From NCBI RefSeq assembly GCF_019669905.1, contig NZ_AP019777.1, positions 558,001-622,000 on the forward strand: a stretch of 64,000 bases of DNA. Reading direction: 5' to 3'. Made by a program: the position numbers and the translations under genes. The stretch is from Methylomonas koyamae (GTDB lineage: Bacteria; Pseudomonadota; Gammaproteobacteria; Methylococcales; Methylomonadaceae). The first letter of the stretch is position 1; each line of letters starts with the position of its first letter. The notes under the pieces are model-generated. The model did not search any database, was not told where the DNA came from, and worked only from the letters and a program-made list of their open reading frames with translations. Shown one piece after another: positions 8,794 through 18,800 of the stretch.

Positions 8794-10032
8794 ATGAAAA
8801 CATATCTGGTCGGCGGCGCGGTGCGTGATCGTTTACTGGATTATCCGGTCGAAGAGCGCGATTGGTTGGTGGTCGGCGAAACGGCCGAGACGATGCTGGC
8901 GCGCGGATTTCGGCCGGTGGGAAAAGATTTTCCGGTATTTTTGCATCCCGACACCCATGAAGAATACGCCTTGGCCAGAACCGAGCGCAAAACCGGGAAC
9001 GGCTATAAAGGCTTTGCCGTCCACGCCGCTCCCGACGTGTCGTTGGAAGAAGATTTGCAACGGCGCGATTTGACGATCAATGCGATGGCCATCGGCGACG
9101 ACGGCGTATTGGTCGATCCGTTTCGCGGCCGGTTCGATCTCGAGCAAAGGTTACTACGGCATGTGTCGCCGGCTTTCAGCGAAGATCCGGTCCGTATTTT
9201 ACGCGCGGCGCGCTTTGCCGCCCGATACGCTCATCTCGGCTTCCGGGTTGCCGATGAAACCATGGCGTTGATGGAGCGCATGGTCGCGGCCGGCGAGGCC
9301 GATTATCTGGTATCCGAACGAGTATGGGCGGAGTTGCACAAGGCGCTGTTGGAGCGCACGCCGCAGGCGTTTTTTCAGGTTCTGCGCGATTGCGGCGCAT
9401 TGCGCGTCGTTTTTCCGGAAATTGATGCGCTGTTCGGAGTGCCGCAGCCGGAAAAATACCATCCGGAAATTGATACCGGAGTGCATGCCCTGATGGTGCT
9501 GGAACAGGCGGCGCGCCTGTCCTCCAAAGCCGAAGTGCGTTTGGCGGCGCTGCTGCACGATTTGGGTAAGGCCTTGACGCCGGCCGAGCATTGGCCTAGC
9601 CACCACGGCCACGAAAAAAAGGGTTTGCCGGTGTTGCAACGCTTTTGCGAGCGGTTACGGGTGCCGAAGCCGTTTAAAAGTTTGAGCGTGCAGGTCATGG
9701 AATACCACACCCATTGCCACCGGGCGTTGGAGCTGCGGGCCGATACCTTGGTCGACATGTTGCTGGCGATAGGTGCATTTAAGCCGGAAAATCGGCTGGA
9801 AGAATTTCTGGCGGCCTGCGAGGCCGACGCCAGAGGCCGTACCGGTTTCGAAGGCTGCGACTACCCGCAAGCGGACTATATCCGCGGCGCCGCAGCCGCC
9901 GCGGCCGTCGCCGATACCGATGGCCTGCTTGGACAAGGTTTGCGGGGCGAACAGATCGGTGCGGCGATTCGCAGATCGAGGATACAGGCCGTCAATAATT
10001 ACAAAACCCGTTACCAATCGTCCGTTTTATGA
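8794..10032 (+). CDS. cca: CCA tRNA nucleotidyltransferase with HD domain
   Basis: 412 aa from ATG 8794 ([12 protein letters not shown]); the in-frame extension to 8683 adds 37 unrelated residues and is rejected. The enzyme adds or repairs the 3'-CCA of tRNAs. Motifs are GGAVRDRLL (residues 7-15), [10 protein letters not shown] and [13 protein letters not shown]. An HD phosphohydrolase domain is present at about residue 245 ([11 protein letters not shown] and HHGHEKKG), as in the E. coli-type bifunctional enzyme. Its last 4 bases overlap the start of the DUF486 gene (ATGA), which indicates coupling. Confidence 0.95.
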   Translation: MKTYLVGGAVRDRLLDYPVEERDWLVVGETAETMLARGFRPVGKDFPVFLHPDTHEEYALARTERKTGNGYKGFAVHAAPDVSLEEDLQRRDLTINAMAIGDDGVLVDPFRGRFDLEQRLLRHVSPAFSEDPVRILRAARFAARYAHLGFRVADETMALMERMVAAGEADYLVSERVWAELHKALLERTPQAFFQVLRDCGALRVVFPEIDALFGVPQPEKYHPEIDTGVHALMVLEQAARLSSKAEVRLAALLHDLGKALTPAEHWPSHHGHEKKGLPVLQRFCERLRVPKPFKSLSVQVMEYHTHCHRALELRADTLVDMLLAIGAFKPENRLEEFLAACEADARGRTGFEGCDYPQADYIRGAAAAAAVADTDGLLGQGLRGEQIGAAIRRSRIQAVNNYKTRYQSSVL

Positions 10033-10379
10033 ATACCGTTCTGACTTCCGCCGGGCTGCTGGTGTGCAGCAATGTCTTTATGACCTTTGCCTGGTATGCC
10101 CATCTGAAAGAGTTGAACAATAAGCCGTGGTTGCTGGCTGCCTTGGTCAGTTGGGGGGTGGCTTTGTTCGAATACTTGCTGCAAGTTCCGGCGAACCGTA
10201 TCGGCTATACCGCGCTCAGCGTCGGCCAGTTGAAGATCATGCAAGAGGTGATTGCGTTGAGCGTATTCGTGCCGTTCTCGGTGTATTACCTGAAGGAGCC
10301 GCTGAAACTGGATTATCTGTGGGCCGGATTGTGTTTGCTCGGCGCGGTGTTTTTTATCTTCAGGGCCAAATTCAATTAA
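10029..10379 (+). CDS. DMT/DUF486 family small membrane protein
   Basis: 116 aa, four predicted membrane segments ([37 protein letters not shown], an amphipathic central part, and [19 protein letters not shown]). It matches the pattern of DUF486 proteins of the drug/metabolite transporter superfamily, including [14 protein letters not shown] and LKIMQEVI. Substrate unknown. It overlaps cca by 4 bp. Confidence 0.85.
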   Translation: MNTVLTSAGLLVCSNVFMTFAWYAHLKELNNKPWLLAALVSWGVALFEYLLQVPANRIGYTALSVGQLKIMQEVIALSVFVPFSVYYLKEPLKLDYLWAGLCLLGAVFFIFRAKFN

Positions 10380-10415
10380 ACGAACACGGCAGCGGCCGCA
10401 ACCACGGAATCCAAT

Positions 10416-11282
10416 ATGCTCAGTTACCGACACGGTTTTCACGCCGGCAATTTTGCCGATGTTTTGAAGCACAGCCTGCTGGCTCTGACCATCGCAGCGT
10501 TGAAGCAGAAACCCAAACCTTTCGTATATATCGATACGCATGCCGGAGCCGGCAAGTACTCGCTTAAATCGGAATTCGCCGAAAAAACCGGCGAGTATCG
10601 GCAAGGCATCGTCCGGGTGTGGCGCGAATCGGAACCGCCGGCCGAATTGCGCGACTATCTGGCGGCAGTGCGCGCCGAAAATACCGGCAGGCAATTGGCG
10701 CGTTATCCCGGTTCTCCACAGTTGGTGAGGCGCTTGGTCCGGCCCCAAGATCGGTTATTATTGTCCGAATTGCACGGCTCCGACGCAACAGCATTGCAGC
10801 AATTGTTCGCCGGAGATAAGCAAGTGGGCGTGGCTAAGGAAGACGGCTTAAACATGCTGCCGAAAAAGTTGCCGCCGATTCAGCGCCGCGGGCTGGTTTT
10901 GATCGACCCAAGTTACGAGATGAGAGACGAATACAAAAAAGTGGTCGCCGCTTTGGTAAGCGCCTATCGGCATTTCGCCACCGGTATCTATGCGGTCTGG
11001 TATCCGGTCATCGAACGGGCCGCAACCGAAGCTTTTATCGCTAAGCTGGCCGAGACCGGCATTCCCAGGCAATTGCGCATCGAGCACTGCGTTGCTGACG
11101 ACGGAGCCGGGAGAGGGATGACCGGTTCCGGTATGCTGTTTATCAATCCGCCGTGGCTGTTGGCGAGCCAGGCGCAAACGCTGTTGCCCTGGCTGGACCG
11201 GGTCCTGGCTGACGGTGGCGGGCGCTGGAAAGTCGAATGGACTGTGCCAGAGGCCGGTGCGGATAGCGGGTTACGGAAATAG
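10416..11282 (+). CDS. rlmJ: 23S rRNA m6A2030 methyltransferase RlmJ
   Basis: 288 aa. RlmJ methylates N6 of A2030 in 23S rRNA using SAM. The N-terminus MLSYRHGFHAGNFADVLKH is diagnostic. YIDTHAGAGKY forms the SAM-binding start and LIDPSYE supplies the N6-adenine methyltransferase D/NPPY-type motif. The C-terminal INPPWLL is also typical. It may be cotranscribed with the following membrane protein, which begins 2 bp after its stop. Confidence 0.95.
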   Translation: MLSYRHGFHAGNFADVLKHSLLALTIAALKQKPKPFVYIDTHAGAGKYSLKSEFAEKTGEYRQGIVRVWRESEPPAELRDYLAAVRAENTGRQLARYPGSPQLVRRLVRPQDRLLLSELHGSDATALQQLFAGDKQVGVAKEDGLNMLPKKLPPIQRRGLVLIDPSYEMRDEYKKVVAALVSAYRHFATGIYAVWYPVIERAATEAFIAKLAETGIPRQLRIEHCVADDGAGRGMTGSGMLFINPPWLLASQAQTLLPWLDRVLADGGGRWKVEWTVPEAGADSGLRK

Positions 11283-11284
11283 CC

Positions 11285-11749
11285 ATGTTGAGAAAAAATC
11301 TCGATTTGATCGTCGTCGGTTTCATCGTGCTGGCGCTCGTCATGTACGACGTGACGCTGGAATTGCTTGGCGAATTGATGCATCTGATGTTCGAGGGTCT
11401 GCACGTGGCTTTCGAGTACGTCGAGTTGGGCATTGAGGAGGCGGTTGAGCTGGTGTTTCACGTGCTGGACGTCGGCGAGATTATCGAATATTTGTTCGAG
11501 TCCGATCGCCACGGCAGCCAAGTCGTGACCTTTTATATCCTGATGTCGATTATCGGTTTCGGATTTTACAAATTGTGGAAAACTCTGCCGCGGCTACACG
11601 CGTTTTTAAAACAGCGGCTATTGAATATCTGGGTCCGGCGCAAAACCGAGTTGCAACTGTACTGGTTGTCGCTCACCACCCGCAACAAAGTGGCCCTTGC
11701 CATTACCGTAGTGCTCGTCGCATACATTGCCTCGTTTTTCGTGATGTAG
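11285..11749 (+). CDS. Unrecognised small membrane protein
   Basis: 154 aa, not recognised. Three hydrophobic segments are visible: residues 8-30 (LIVVGFIVLALVMYD), 80-100 (VVTFYILMSIIGFGFYKLW) and 136-154 (VALAITVVLVAYIASFFVM). Between the first two is an acidic, leucine/valine-rich amphipathic stretch (ELLGELMHLMFEGL, VELGIEEAVELVFHVLDVG). It starts 2 bp after rlmJ, so it is probably in the same transcript. Confidence 0.75.
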   Translation: MLRKNLDLIVVGFIVLALVMYDVTLELLGELMHLMFEGLHVAFEYVELGIEEAVELVFHVLDVGEIIEYLFESDRHGSQVVTFYILMSIIGFGFYKLWKTLPRLHAFLKQRLLNIWVRRKTELQLYWLSLTTRNKVALAITVVLVAYIASFFVM

Positions 11750-11785
11750 CTGCGGCGCTTTACCATACCGTTTTTGAGCTATCCG

Positions 11786-13222
11786 ATGCCATTAGAACAA
11801 GTCACGCAATCCATTTTGGCCGGCAACGGCCTGCAAACCCAGGACATAGACCGAGTGATGTCCGCGCTGCTTAGCGCGCCGGTGGATGCCGCCGATATTT
11901 ATTTTCAGTCCAGCCATTTCGAATCCTGGTCTTTGGAGGGCGGTATCATCAAGGAGGGCAGCCATTCCATCGAGCACGGTGCCGGGGTGCGCGCCGTCAG
12001 CGGCGATAAAACCGGATTCGCTTACAGCGATCGGATCGAGTTGCCGATTCTGCTGGAAGCCGCCAACAACGTTAAGGCCATTGTCCGCCATGGACAACAG
12101 GCGCAGCGTAGGGTCGAGAGCTATCGCAACGCACCTTGCCTGTACCGGCCCGTGAATCCGCTAAAGTCCTTGGATGATCGGCAAAAAATCGAACTGCTGA
12201 TGCGCGTCGACCGGGAAACCCGCAAGTTGGATTCGCGTATCGAAGAAGTTATGGTCAGTCTGATCGCCGCCTATGACCACGTGCTGATAGCGAACCAAGA
12301 CGGCTCGTTGGCGGCCGACATCCGGCCGCTGGTGCGGATGAACGTCACCGTGATCATGGCGGCAAACGGCCGGCGCGAACAAGGCAGCATGGGCGGCGGC
12401 GGCCGTAGCGACTACGCTTACTTTCTGGAGGACGACCGCGGCTTGGAATACGGCAGGGAAGCGGTGCGCCAGGCGCAAATCAATTTACAGGCTCAGGAAG
12501 CGCCGGCCGGCAATATGACCGTGGTCTTGGGCTCCGGTTGGCCGGGCATTTTGCTGCACGAAGCCATCGGCCATGGTTTGGAGGGGGACTTCAACCGCAA
12601 GGGGACCTCGGCCTTCAGCGGCCGAGTCGGCGAGCGGGTGGCTTCCGATCTGTGCACCGTGGTCGACGACGGCACGCTGCAAGGCCGGCGCGGTTCGTTG
12701 AACATCGACGACGAGGGCACGCCGACCGAAAATACCGTATTGATCGAGAAAGGCATTTTGAAAGGCTATATGCAGGATAAGCTGAACGCCCGGCTGATGG
12801 GAGTGGCTCCGACCGGCAACGGTCGCCGCGAATCCTATGCCCATCTGCCGATGCCCAGAATGACCAACACCTACATGCTGCCGGGGCAAAGCGATCCGGA
12901 AGAAATCATCGCCTCGGTCAAAAAAGGCTTGTATGCGCGCAATTTCGGCGGCGGCCAAGTGGATATCACCTCCGGCAAATTCGTATTCTCGGCCAGCGAA
13001 GCCTACCTGATCGAAAACGGCAAAATCACCCGGCCGGTGAAAGGCGCCACGCTGATCGGCAACGGTCCCGACGTACTGACTAAAGTATCGATGGTGGGCA
13101 ACGATATGGCGCTGGACAGCGGTGTCGGCACCTGTGGCAAAGACGGGCAAAGCGTACCGGTCGGCGTTGGCCAGCCGACGCTGAAAATCGATGGGTTAAC
13201 GGTCGGCGGCACCGGCGTCTGA
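11786..13222 (+). CDS. tldD: Metalloprotease TldD
   Basis: 478 aa from ATG 11786; a TTG 12 bp upstream is the alternative. TldD is the zinc protease subunit of the TldD/TldE heterodimer, which trims unfolded peptides and modified peptides such as microcin B17 precursor. The HExxxH motif is seen in [15 protein letters not shown] near residue 258. The C-terminal region with [16 protein letters not shown] and [10 protein letters not shown] is typical. It is followed 58 bp later by tldE, the partner gene. Confidence 0.95.
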   Translation: MPLEQVTQSILAGNGLQTQDIDRVMSALLSAPVDAADIYFQSSHFESWSLEGGIIKEGSHSIEHGAGVRAVSGDKTGFAYSDRIELPILLEAANNVKAIVRHGQQAQRRVESYRNAPCLYRPVNPLKSLDDRQKIELLMRVDRETRKLDSRIEEVMVSLIAAYDHVLIANQDGSLAADIRPLVRMNVTVIMAANGRREQGSMGGGGRSDYAYFLEDDRGLEYGREAVRQAQINLQAQEAPAGNMTVVLGSGWPGILLHEAIGHGLEGDFNRKGTSAFSGRVGERVASDLCTVVDDGTLQGRRGSLNIDDEGTPTENTVLIEKGILKGYMQDKLNARLMGVAPTGNGRRESYAHLPMPRMTNTYMLPGQSDPEEIIASVKKGLYARNFGGGQVDITSGKFVFSASEAYLIENGKITRPVKGATLIGNGPDVLTKVSMVGNDMALDSGVGTCGKDGQSVPVGVGQPTLKIDGLTVGGTGV

Positions 13223-13280
13223 AGCAAACAACTGCGAACGTATCGGCCTTCGCGCGTAACGATTAAACAAGAGATTTACC

Positions 13281-14612
13281 GTGCAAAACCAGGAAGAAAT
13301 CAATCGATTAAAAGATGTTGTCCAGCAATTGTTGGACGAGGCCAGGTCGCAAGGCGCCACTGCCGCGGAAGCGGCGTTCAGCGTCGATAACGGTCTGTCG
13401 GTATCGGCTCGCCTTGGCGCAGTGGAAACCGTGGAATACCATTGCGACCAAGGTATCGGCGTCACGGTGTATTTCGGCAAAAAGAAAGGCTCGGCCAGTA
13501 CCAACGACATTTCCGCGGGATCGTTGAAGGAAACCGTCAAAGCGGCGTGCAGTATTGCCCGCTATGCCAGCGAAGACGAGTTTGCCGGGCTGCCCGATCT
13601 GGAGTTGCTGGCCACCGAGTTTCCCGATCTGGATTTGAATCATCCTTGGGCCTTGAACGCCGAGCAGGCTATCGACGTGGCGATCGAATGCGAAAATGCC
13701 GCGCGCGAATATAGTCCGGCGATCAGCAATTCCGAGGGGGCTTCGGTCAATACCCATCAGGGCACTAGGGTGTTCGGTAATTCCTTGGGTTTTTTGCAAG
13801 GCTACCAGTCCAGCCGCCATTCTTTGAGCTGTTCCGTGCTGGCGGGTAGCGGCGATTCGATGCAGCGCGATTATTGGTATAGCGTGGCGCGTAGCCCGCT
13901 CGATTTGGAATCCGCCGCGCAGGTCGGCGAAAAAGCCGCACAACGTACGTTGGCCCGGCTTGGGGCGCGGACTCTCGGGACTCGGCAATGCCCGGTGTTG
14001 TTTGCACCCGAAATGGCTTCCGGTTTGATCGGCGCCTTGCTGGGCGCGATCAGCGGCGGCAGCCTTTACCGAAAATCTTCGTTTTTATTGGATAGTCTGG
14101 GTACGCGGGTATTGCCCGAGTTTGCGCGGATACACGAGCAACCGTTGTTGAAGTGCGCACTAGGCAGTGCCAGCTACGATGCGGAAGGCGTGGCAACGCG
14201 GGCGCGCGACATTGTCTGCAACGGTATTTTGAAATCTTACATTCTCAGCACTTATTCCGCTCGCAAACTGGGCATGCAGACCACCGGTAACGCCGGCGGC
14301 GTGCATAACCTGATTGTCGAGCCGGGCGAACGCGATTTTGCCGATATGCTGAAGCTGTTGGATACCGGTTTGTTGGTAACCGAATTAATGGGCCAGGGCG
14401 TTAATCGCGTTACCGGAGATTATTCGCGCGGAGCGTCCGGGTTTTGGGTTGAGAACGGCACGATTCAATTTCCGGTACAGGAGATCACGATCGCCGGTAA
14501 CCTGAAGGAAATGCTGCGCAATATCGTCGCGATTGGCAAAGACGTGGACTTGCGCGGTAACATTCGGGTCGGTTCCATCTTGGTGGAGCGGATGGCCATC
14601 GCCGGCGAGTAG
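13281..14612 (+). CDS. pmbA: Metalloprotease subunit TldE/PmbA
   Basis: 443 aa, start GTG 13281. It is the non-catalytic partner of TldD; it has no HExxxH. Family features include GIGVTVYFGKKKGSAST, YDAEGVATRARDIVCNGIL, TGNAGGVHNL and GNLKEMLRNIVAIGKD. In E. coli tldD and tldE are unlinked, whereas here they are adjacent and probably cotranscribed. Confidence 0.94.
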   Translation: MQNQEEINRLKDVVQQLLDEARSQGATAAEAAFSVDNGLSVSARLGAVETVEYHCDQGIGVTVYFGKKKGSASTNDISAGSLKETVKAACSIARYASEDEFAGLPDLELLATEFPDLDLNHPWALNAEQAIDVAIECENAAREYSPAISNSEGASVNTHQGTRVFGNSLGFLQGYQSSRHSLSCSVLAGSGDSMQRDYWYSVARSPLDLESAAQVGEKAAQRTLARLGARTLGTRQCPVLFAPEMASGLIGALLGAISGGSLYRKSSFLLDSLGTRVLPEFARIHEQPLLKCALGSASYDAEGVATRARDIVCNGILKSYILSTYSARKLGMQTTGNAGGVHNLIVEPGERDFADMLKLLDTGLLVTELMGQGVNRVTGDYSRGASGFWVENGTIQFPVQEITIAGNLKEMLRNIVAIGKDVDLRGNIRVGSILVERMAIAGE

Positions 14613-14645
14613 CCGTTGCCGTTTTGGTTGTGGGAATCTGTTTGC

Positions 14646-14677
14646 CACGGAAGCAGGGAGTATGTCCGGCTTCCGTG
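14646..14677. terminator. Hairpin between convergent tldE and PEP-CTERM gene
   Basis: CACGGAAGC and GCTTCCGTG form a 9-bp stem with a 14-nt loop in the 75-bp convergent gap. No T-tract follows on either strand, so its terminator role is uncertain. Confidence 0.35.
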
Positions 14678-14687
14678 TACGGATAGT

Positions 14688-15218
14688 CTAGGCTTTACGG
14701 CGTAAGCTAAACCAGCCGACAAGGCTGGAACCAAATAACCATATTGTTGCCGGTACAGGAACTGCGGCGATCTCCGCTAACACCGCGTAATGAACTTGGG
14801 ATTGGGCGCCGTCGACCAGAGACACGAAGGCAAAATCGTTGAAAGGATCGTAATCTTCGGTATGGAAACGCCAGTCGAAACTGAATGACTCGCCGGCCAA
14901 GGCCGTTAACGCAAACGTATAAAGTTCGCCGTCGGAGCCGAACTCGTTTTCGGCGTTAGCGTAGCTTGAGGTATCGACGGGTGTAGTCGGATTGGTTCTC
15001 AAGTATTGTCCGTAACCGGCAAGGTCGAGAAAGGACTCTACGCCCGAATCGCCTTCGTCACTGACCCCAATAATCACTGTGCCGGTAAAATCTGCGGCAA
15101 ATGTATAGTTGAAGGTTTGAAGGCCGGAATCTCCGAAACTGGGTACAAAAATCGTTTCCGCGTGGGCAATGCCGGTTGCGGCCAGCGTTAAAAGTATTCC
15201 GAATAGGCAGTGTTTCAT
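14688..15218 (-). CDS. PEP-CTERM sorting-domain secreted protein
   Basis: 176 aa from ATG 15218, which has GGAG 7 nt upstream; an in-frame TTG at 15230 overlaps that site and is rejected. Signal peptide residues 1-20 (MKHCLFGILLTLAATGIAHA). The C-terminus is a PEP-CTERM-type sorting signal: a VPVPATIW motif, a hydrophobic segment and a basic SLRRKA tail, recognised by exosortase. The middle region has no recognised domain and looks beta-rich. It is expected to be exported and processed, perhaps into extracellular polymeric material. No exosortase is in this window. Confidence 0.85.
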   Translation of the reverse strand: MKHCLFGILLTLAATGIAHAETIFVPSFGDSGLQTFNYTFAADFTGTVIIGVSDEGDSGVESFLDLAGYGQYLRTNPTTPVDTSSYANAENEFGSDGELYTFALTALAGESFSFDWRFHTEDYDPFNDFAFVSLVDGAQSQVHYAVLAEIAAVPVPATIWLFGSSLVGWFSLRRKA

Positions 15219-15395
15219 TGTATGCTCCAATTGAACTGAGATTGATAGGAATCTCTCCCCTTCAAGCTTTTCAGCATAAATCGGGCCAATAAAAATTATT
15301 CAAATAATTTTATGGTCTTATCTGGTTTTTGGCTTAGTGTCCAAAGCGAGTTTGTAAAAACGGTCGACGGTTTGCCGGTTGGGTCGATTAACAGG

Positions 15396-16439
15396 CTAAA
15401 GGGATTGGTCGTCGTCGGATCGGGGCGGCAGCGAATCTAAAATCTCTTCGATTAATTTCGGTCCTCGGTAAATCAAGCCGCTATATATTTGGATCAAGCT
15501 GGCTCCGGCATCGAATTTCTCTTGGGCGTCTGCGGCGCAGAGAATGCCGCCGGCGGCGATAATCGGGATACGGTTTTGCAGTGCATCGGCCAGGCCCTTC
15601 ACCACGTTAGTTGCGGCATCCTTGACCGGCGCGCCGCTCAAGCCGCCGCTTTGTTCGGCGTGAATGTGGCCCTGGATTTTGTCGCGTGCGATCGTGGTGT
15701 TGGTCGCGATGACGCCATCAATGCCGAAATCCAACAGCAGGCTGGCGATGTGCCGGATTTCGGCATCGTTCAGATCGGGCGCGATTTTCACCGCAATCGG
15801 CGTGTATTTGCCGTGTTGGGCGTGCAACAGGCTTTGCTCGTTTTTCAGCGCTTCCAGCAGACGCTTGATTTCGTCGCCTTGTTGTAACTGGCGTAGATTT
15901 TTCGTATTCGGCGAGGAGATATTGATCGTGATATAGCTGGCGGCGGCGTAGCTCTTGCGTAAGCCAATCAGATAATCTTCGGTTGCCTGCTCCAGCGGCG
16001 TATCGGCATTTTTGCCGATATTGATGCCCAGAATACCTGTGTGGCGCCGCTTGCCGGCTTGTTCCAGCAGGTGGTCTATGCCCAGGTTGTTGAAACCCAT
16101 CCGATTGATGATGGCTTGGTATTCCGGTAAGCGAAACAGGCGCGGTTTGGGATTTCCGGGTTGTGGCCTAGGGGTTACCGTGCCGATTTCGATGAAGCCG
16201 AAGCCTAATGCCGCGAGTGCATCGATGTAATCGCCGTTTTTATCCAAGCCGGCGGCCAGGCCCAGCGGATTCTCGAACTTCAAGCCCATGACCTCAACCG
16301 CCCGGCTTTCCGAATCGGCTTTGATCAAATTCGACAGGCCGCTCAAATGCGCCAGCTTTAACAAGTCCAGCGTCACGTGATGCGCTGTTTCCGGGTCGAG
16401 AGAAAAGAGTAAAGGGCGGATTGCGGGATAAAAATTCAT
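15396..16439 (-). CDS. pyrD: Dihydroorotate dehydrogenase (quinone), class 2
   Basis: 347 aa. Class 2 PyrD is membrane-associated and oxidises dihydroorotate to orotate with quinone as acceptor in pyrimidine synthesis. The N-terminal amphipathic region (YPAIRPLLFSLDPETAHHVTLDLL) is the class 2 hallmark. The FMN barrel shows NPLGLAAGLDKNGD, NINISSPNTKNLR and GVIATNTT with the catalytic Ser in the ISSPNT segment. The start lies 3 bp after the thiO stop on the same strand, so the two form an operon. Confidence 0.96.
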   Translation of the reverse strand: MNFYPAIRPLLFSLDPETAHHVTLDLLKLAHLSGLSNLIKADSESRAVEVMGLKFENPLGLAAGLDKNGDYIDALAALGFGFIEIGTVTPRPQPGNPKPRLFRLPEYQAIINRMGFNNLGIDHLLEQAGKRRHTGILGINIGKNADTPLEQATEDYLIGLRKSYAAASYITINISSPNTKNLRQLQQGDEIKRLLEALKNEQSLLHAQHGKYTPIAVKIAPDLNDAEIRHIASLLLDFGIDGVIATNTTIARDKIQGHIHAEQSGGLSGAPVKDAATNVVKGLADALQNRIPIIAAGGILCAADAQEKFDAGASLIQIYSGLIYRGPKLIEEILDSLPPRSDDDQSL

Positions 16440-16442
16440 GAT

Positions 16443-17543
16443 TTAGCGTGTTCGATTCGGCGAATAAGGAGTTGGATCGATGTGGGTTGGGCGTTGCAAT
16501 ACCAAGTCGGCCAGCAATTGCGCCGCTGCCGGACCCATGACCAAGCCGTTACGGAAGTGGCCGGCGTTGATATAAAGATTTTCGAGGTCCGGATGGCGGC
16601 CGATGTAGGGGATGCCCTGCGGGCTGCCGGGGCGGAGACCGGCCCAATGGTGGCTGACCGGGTAGTCTTTCAGGGTTGGCAGCAGTTGCGTGGCAAACTG
16701 GTAGAGTTGGTCGCGGGCCTGTTCCGTAGTGGTTTTGCTGAAACCGGCCTGTTCGACTGTGCTGCCGGCCAGAATTTTGCCGTCGCGGCGCGGAATCAAA
16801 TACTGGTCGCCGTCCAGTGCCATAAATTGCAGCGTGTCCGGTTTGGCGTCGAAGAGCAGCATTTGGCCGCGGACCGGTTTAATGTCGATGTCGACCGGCC
16901 AATCCGGCAATAAATTGTTTAAAAATTCGCTTGTCCATGCGCCGGTGCTGACGACCAATTCGTTCACGGCAAATCGGCCGTGTCTGGTTTTTACTCCGGC
17001 GATGCGGCGATTGACGATGTCGATTTGCTCGATTTCGGTATCGTTGATGAATTGGGTGCCGAGTTGGGACAGGTGTGCGGATAGAGATTTCAACAGGCGC
17101 GGATTGCGGGCCTGGGCTATGCCGGGCAGCCAGATCGGCCGCTCGAATCGGGTCGTGAGCGCTGAGGTCAGTTCGGCGGGTATGGTGGTTTGGTATGCCA
17201 CCTTGTAGTGTCCGCACCAATCTATCGCGGCTTCAAGGTCCGGGGTTTTGCAAATCAACATGCCGCATGGTTGCCATTCCGGGTCGATTCCGGTCCTTTC
17301 CAGCAGTTCCGCGCTCAATTCCGGATACAGTTTCAGGCTCTGTATCGCCAGCTCGGAAATTGCGGGAGCCTGCCGCCACGGATAAATCGGTAGCAATATG
17401 CCGCCGCCGGCCCAGGAAGATTCCAGGCCGGGCCCGGATTTGTCGATGATTGCGACTTCGCGTCCGGCGTTGTGGAATTCGCGGGCGGCAAGTTGGCCGC
17501 TAATGCCGGCGCCGATGATCAAAATGTCAAGGTGGTGGGTCAT
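16443..17543 (-). CDS. thiO: Glycine oxidase ThiO-like FAD-dependent oxidoreductase
   Basis: 366 aa. The N-terminal FAD dinucleotide-binding motif is IIGAGISGQLAAREF, followed by GPGLESSWAGGGILLPIYPW. Later stretches (VVSTGAWTSEF, PVRGQMLLFDA, DGDQYLIPRRDGKILAGSTVE, GLRPGSPQGIPYIGRHP) match D-amino-acid/glycine oxidases of the ThiO group, which supply iminoglycine for the thiazole of thiamine. No thiS or thiG is near, so the assignment rests on similarity alone. Located immediately upstream of pyrD. Confidence 0.85.
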   Translation of the reverse strand: MTHHLDILIIGAGISGQLAAREFHNAGREVAIIDKSGPGLESSWAGGGILLPIYPWRQAPAISELAIQSLKLYPELSAELLERTGIDPEWQPCGMLICKTPDLEAAIDWCGHYKVAYQTTIPAELTSALTTRFERPIWLPGIAQARNPRLLKSLSAHLSQLGTQFINDTEIEQIDIVNRRIAGVKTRHGRFAVNELVVSTGAWTSEFLNNLLPDWPVDIDIKPVRGQMLLFDAKPDTLQFMALDGDQYLIPRRDGKILAGSTVEQAGFSKTTTEQARDQLYQFATQLLPTLKDYPVSHHWAGLRPGSPQGIPYIGRHPDLENLYINAGHFRNGLVMGPAAAQLLADLVLQRPTHIDPTPYSPNRTR

Positions 17544-17856
17544 GCGGAATAGGGGGATGTCGGGCTATAGTTGCCTTTTTAAGGTACCACGAAGCCGCGG
17601 TGCTCGGTAGGCTTGAGGTGTTTGTGTTGTCTGTGTTAAAAAGCAAAAGAATGTTGTTTATTTTTGACAATTTTTGATTTTGGATTACAAGTTTTCTATA
17701 TCCATTTGAAATTAATGTATTTTTTTTGAGTGAAAAAATAAGCTCAAAACTTGTATGGCTGGTATTTTGCTGCTATTATTGCCCGCGTGAAGAAATCCTG
17801 TGTTGCTATAAAGCCAATTCAGTCTTAACAATAACAACCCTTGGGGGGGAACAACA
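17544..17856. promoter_or_regulatory. AT-rich divergent regulatory region (313 bp)
   Basis: The gap separates thiO (minus) and the outer-membrane gene (plus). It is distinctly more AT-rich than its surroundings, with poly-T and poly-A tracts around 17660-17740. It must carry promoters for both directions. The only element assigned is the rightward -35/-10 pair at 17751-17779. No ORF or RNA gene was recognised. Confidence 0.6.
17751..17779 (+). promoter_or_regulatory. Predicted promoter of the outer-membrane protein gene
   Basis: TTGTAT (17751-17756), a 17-bp spacer and TATTAT (17774-17779) lie 78 bp before the ATG at 17857. The upstream A/T tracts could act as an UP element. A strong GGGGGGG ribosome site sits 6 nt before the start, consistent with high expression. 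Confidence 0.5.
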
Positions 17857-18774
17857 ATGAGTTTTACTAAAACCAAACTAGCGCTGGGCGTTGCCGCAGC
17901 GACTTTGACAATGGCTGGAGCGATGGTTGCCCCGCAAGCCCAAGCAGCTGACAACAAAGCCGAGCGCGTTGCCGACGCCGCCGCCAGAAAGGCTGAAGCG
18001 CTGGAAGCGCAAATGGAACAAATGAACAGCATGATGCAGCAGATGCAAGCCGAGTTGAGCCGCGTCAAATCTGCCGCTGCGAAAGACACTACCGAAACCG
18101 CCAAAATCCAAGAATTGGATCAGTGGATGGCTTCTGTTAAAGCTGCTCCGGCCGCGTCCGGCGCTAAAGACAACCTGGTTGCGGTGCGCGGCGGTTGGAC
18201 TCGTCTGGATCAATCCAGAAAAGCAGGCGCTAATCAGCCGGGAGCTATCTTAAGCGGATCCGATTTGTTGTCTGATAACGGAAACGCAGACGGCTTCTAC
18301 TTTGGTGGTGCTTTCGATTTCAACGTTAACAACGATTTGTTCGGTTTGATGGATGACACCTCATTTGGAATCGAATTGGGTGTTGAGTATTCCGAATTTG
18401 GTACGGGTACAAACAATTTGACAGGTACCTATGCTCAGGCTTTAACGGGAGTGGCTGGCACCGCGGTAAATCCGGGATCCTCAACTGACAATCGTTTGCG
18501 CATTAATGCCTCTCCTAAAATCAAATTCATGCACGGCAGCAAATTGCGTCCATGGATCATTCCGGTAGGTCTGGAGTTGAACATCCTAGGTGTTCCTTCG
18601 CGAGCGGTTTCCGTTCTTAATTCAGGTATGCAGTTCGGCGGTGGTTTGGAGTACGAATTGTTTAGAGGTATCGTGCTGGGTTCCGACGTGCGCTACCACT
18701 ATTCAACCAGCAAGGTCGATGGCACGGAAACCGATGGTTTCAGCGCCGGCGGTTCTGTAGGTTTCAAATTCTAA
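17857..18774 (+). CDS. Outer-membrane beta-barrel protein with N-terminal coiled coil
   Basis: 305 aa. Signal peptide residues 1-30 ending APQAQAA. Residues 35-75 form a Met/Gln/Ala-rich coiled coil (EALEAQMEQMNSMMQQMQAEL). From about residue 105 the sequence becomes beta-rich with alternating aromatic residues (RGGWTRLDQ, FYFGGAFDFNVNND, FGIELGVEYSEF) and ends in GGSVGFKF, with the terminal Phe that BAM recognises. It looks like an abundant envelope protein of a small-barrel type. No specific function can be assigned. It stands alone between its own promoter and a strong terminator. Confidence 0.75.
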   Translation: MSFTKTKLALGVAAATLTMAGAMVAPQAQAADNKAERVADAAARKAEALEAQMEQMNSMMQQMQAELSRVKSAAAKDTTETAKIQELDQWMASVKAAPAASGAKDNLVAVRGGWTRLDQSRKAGANQPGAILSGSDLLSDNGNADGFYFGGAFDFNVNNDLFGLMDDTSFGIELGVEYSEFGTGTNNLTGTYAQALTGVAGTAVNPGSSTDNRLRINASPKIKFMHGSKLRPWIIPVGLELNILGVPSRAVSVLNSGMQFGGGLEYELFRGIVLGSDVRYHYSTSKVDGTETDGFSAGGSVGFKF

Positions 18775-18800
18775 ATTCTCAAGCAAATTTGCTTGATCGC

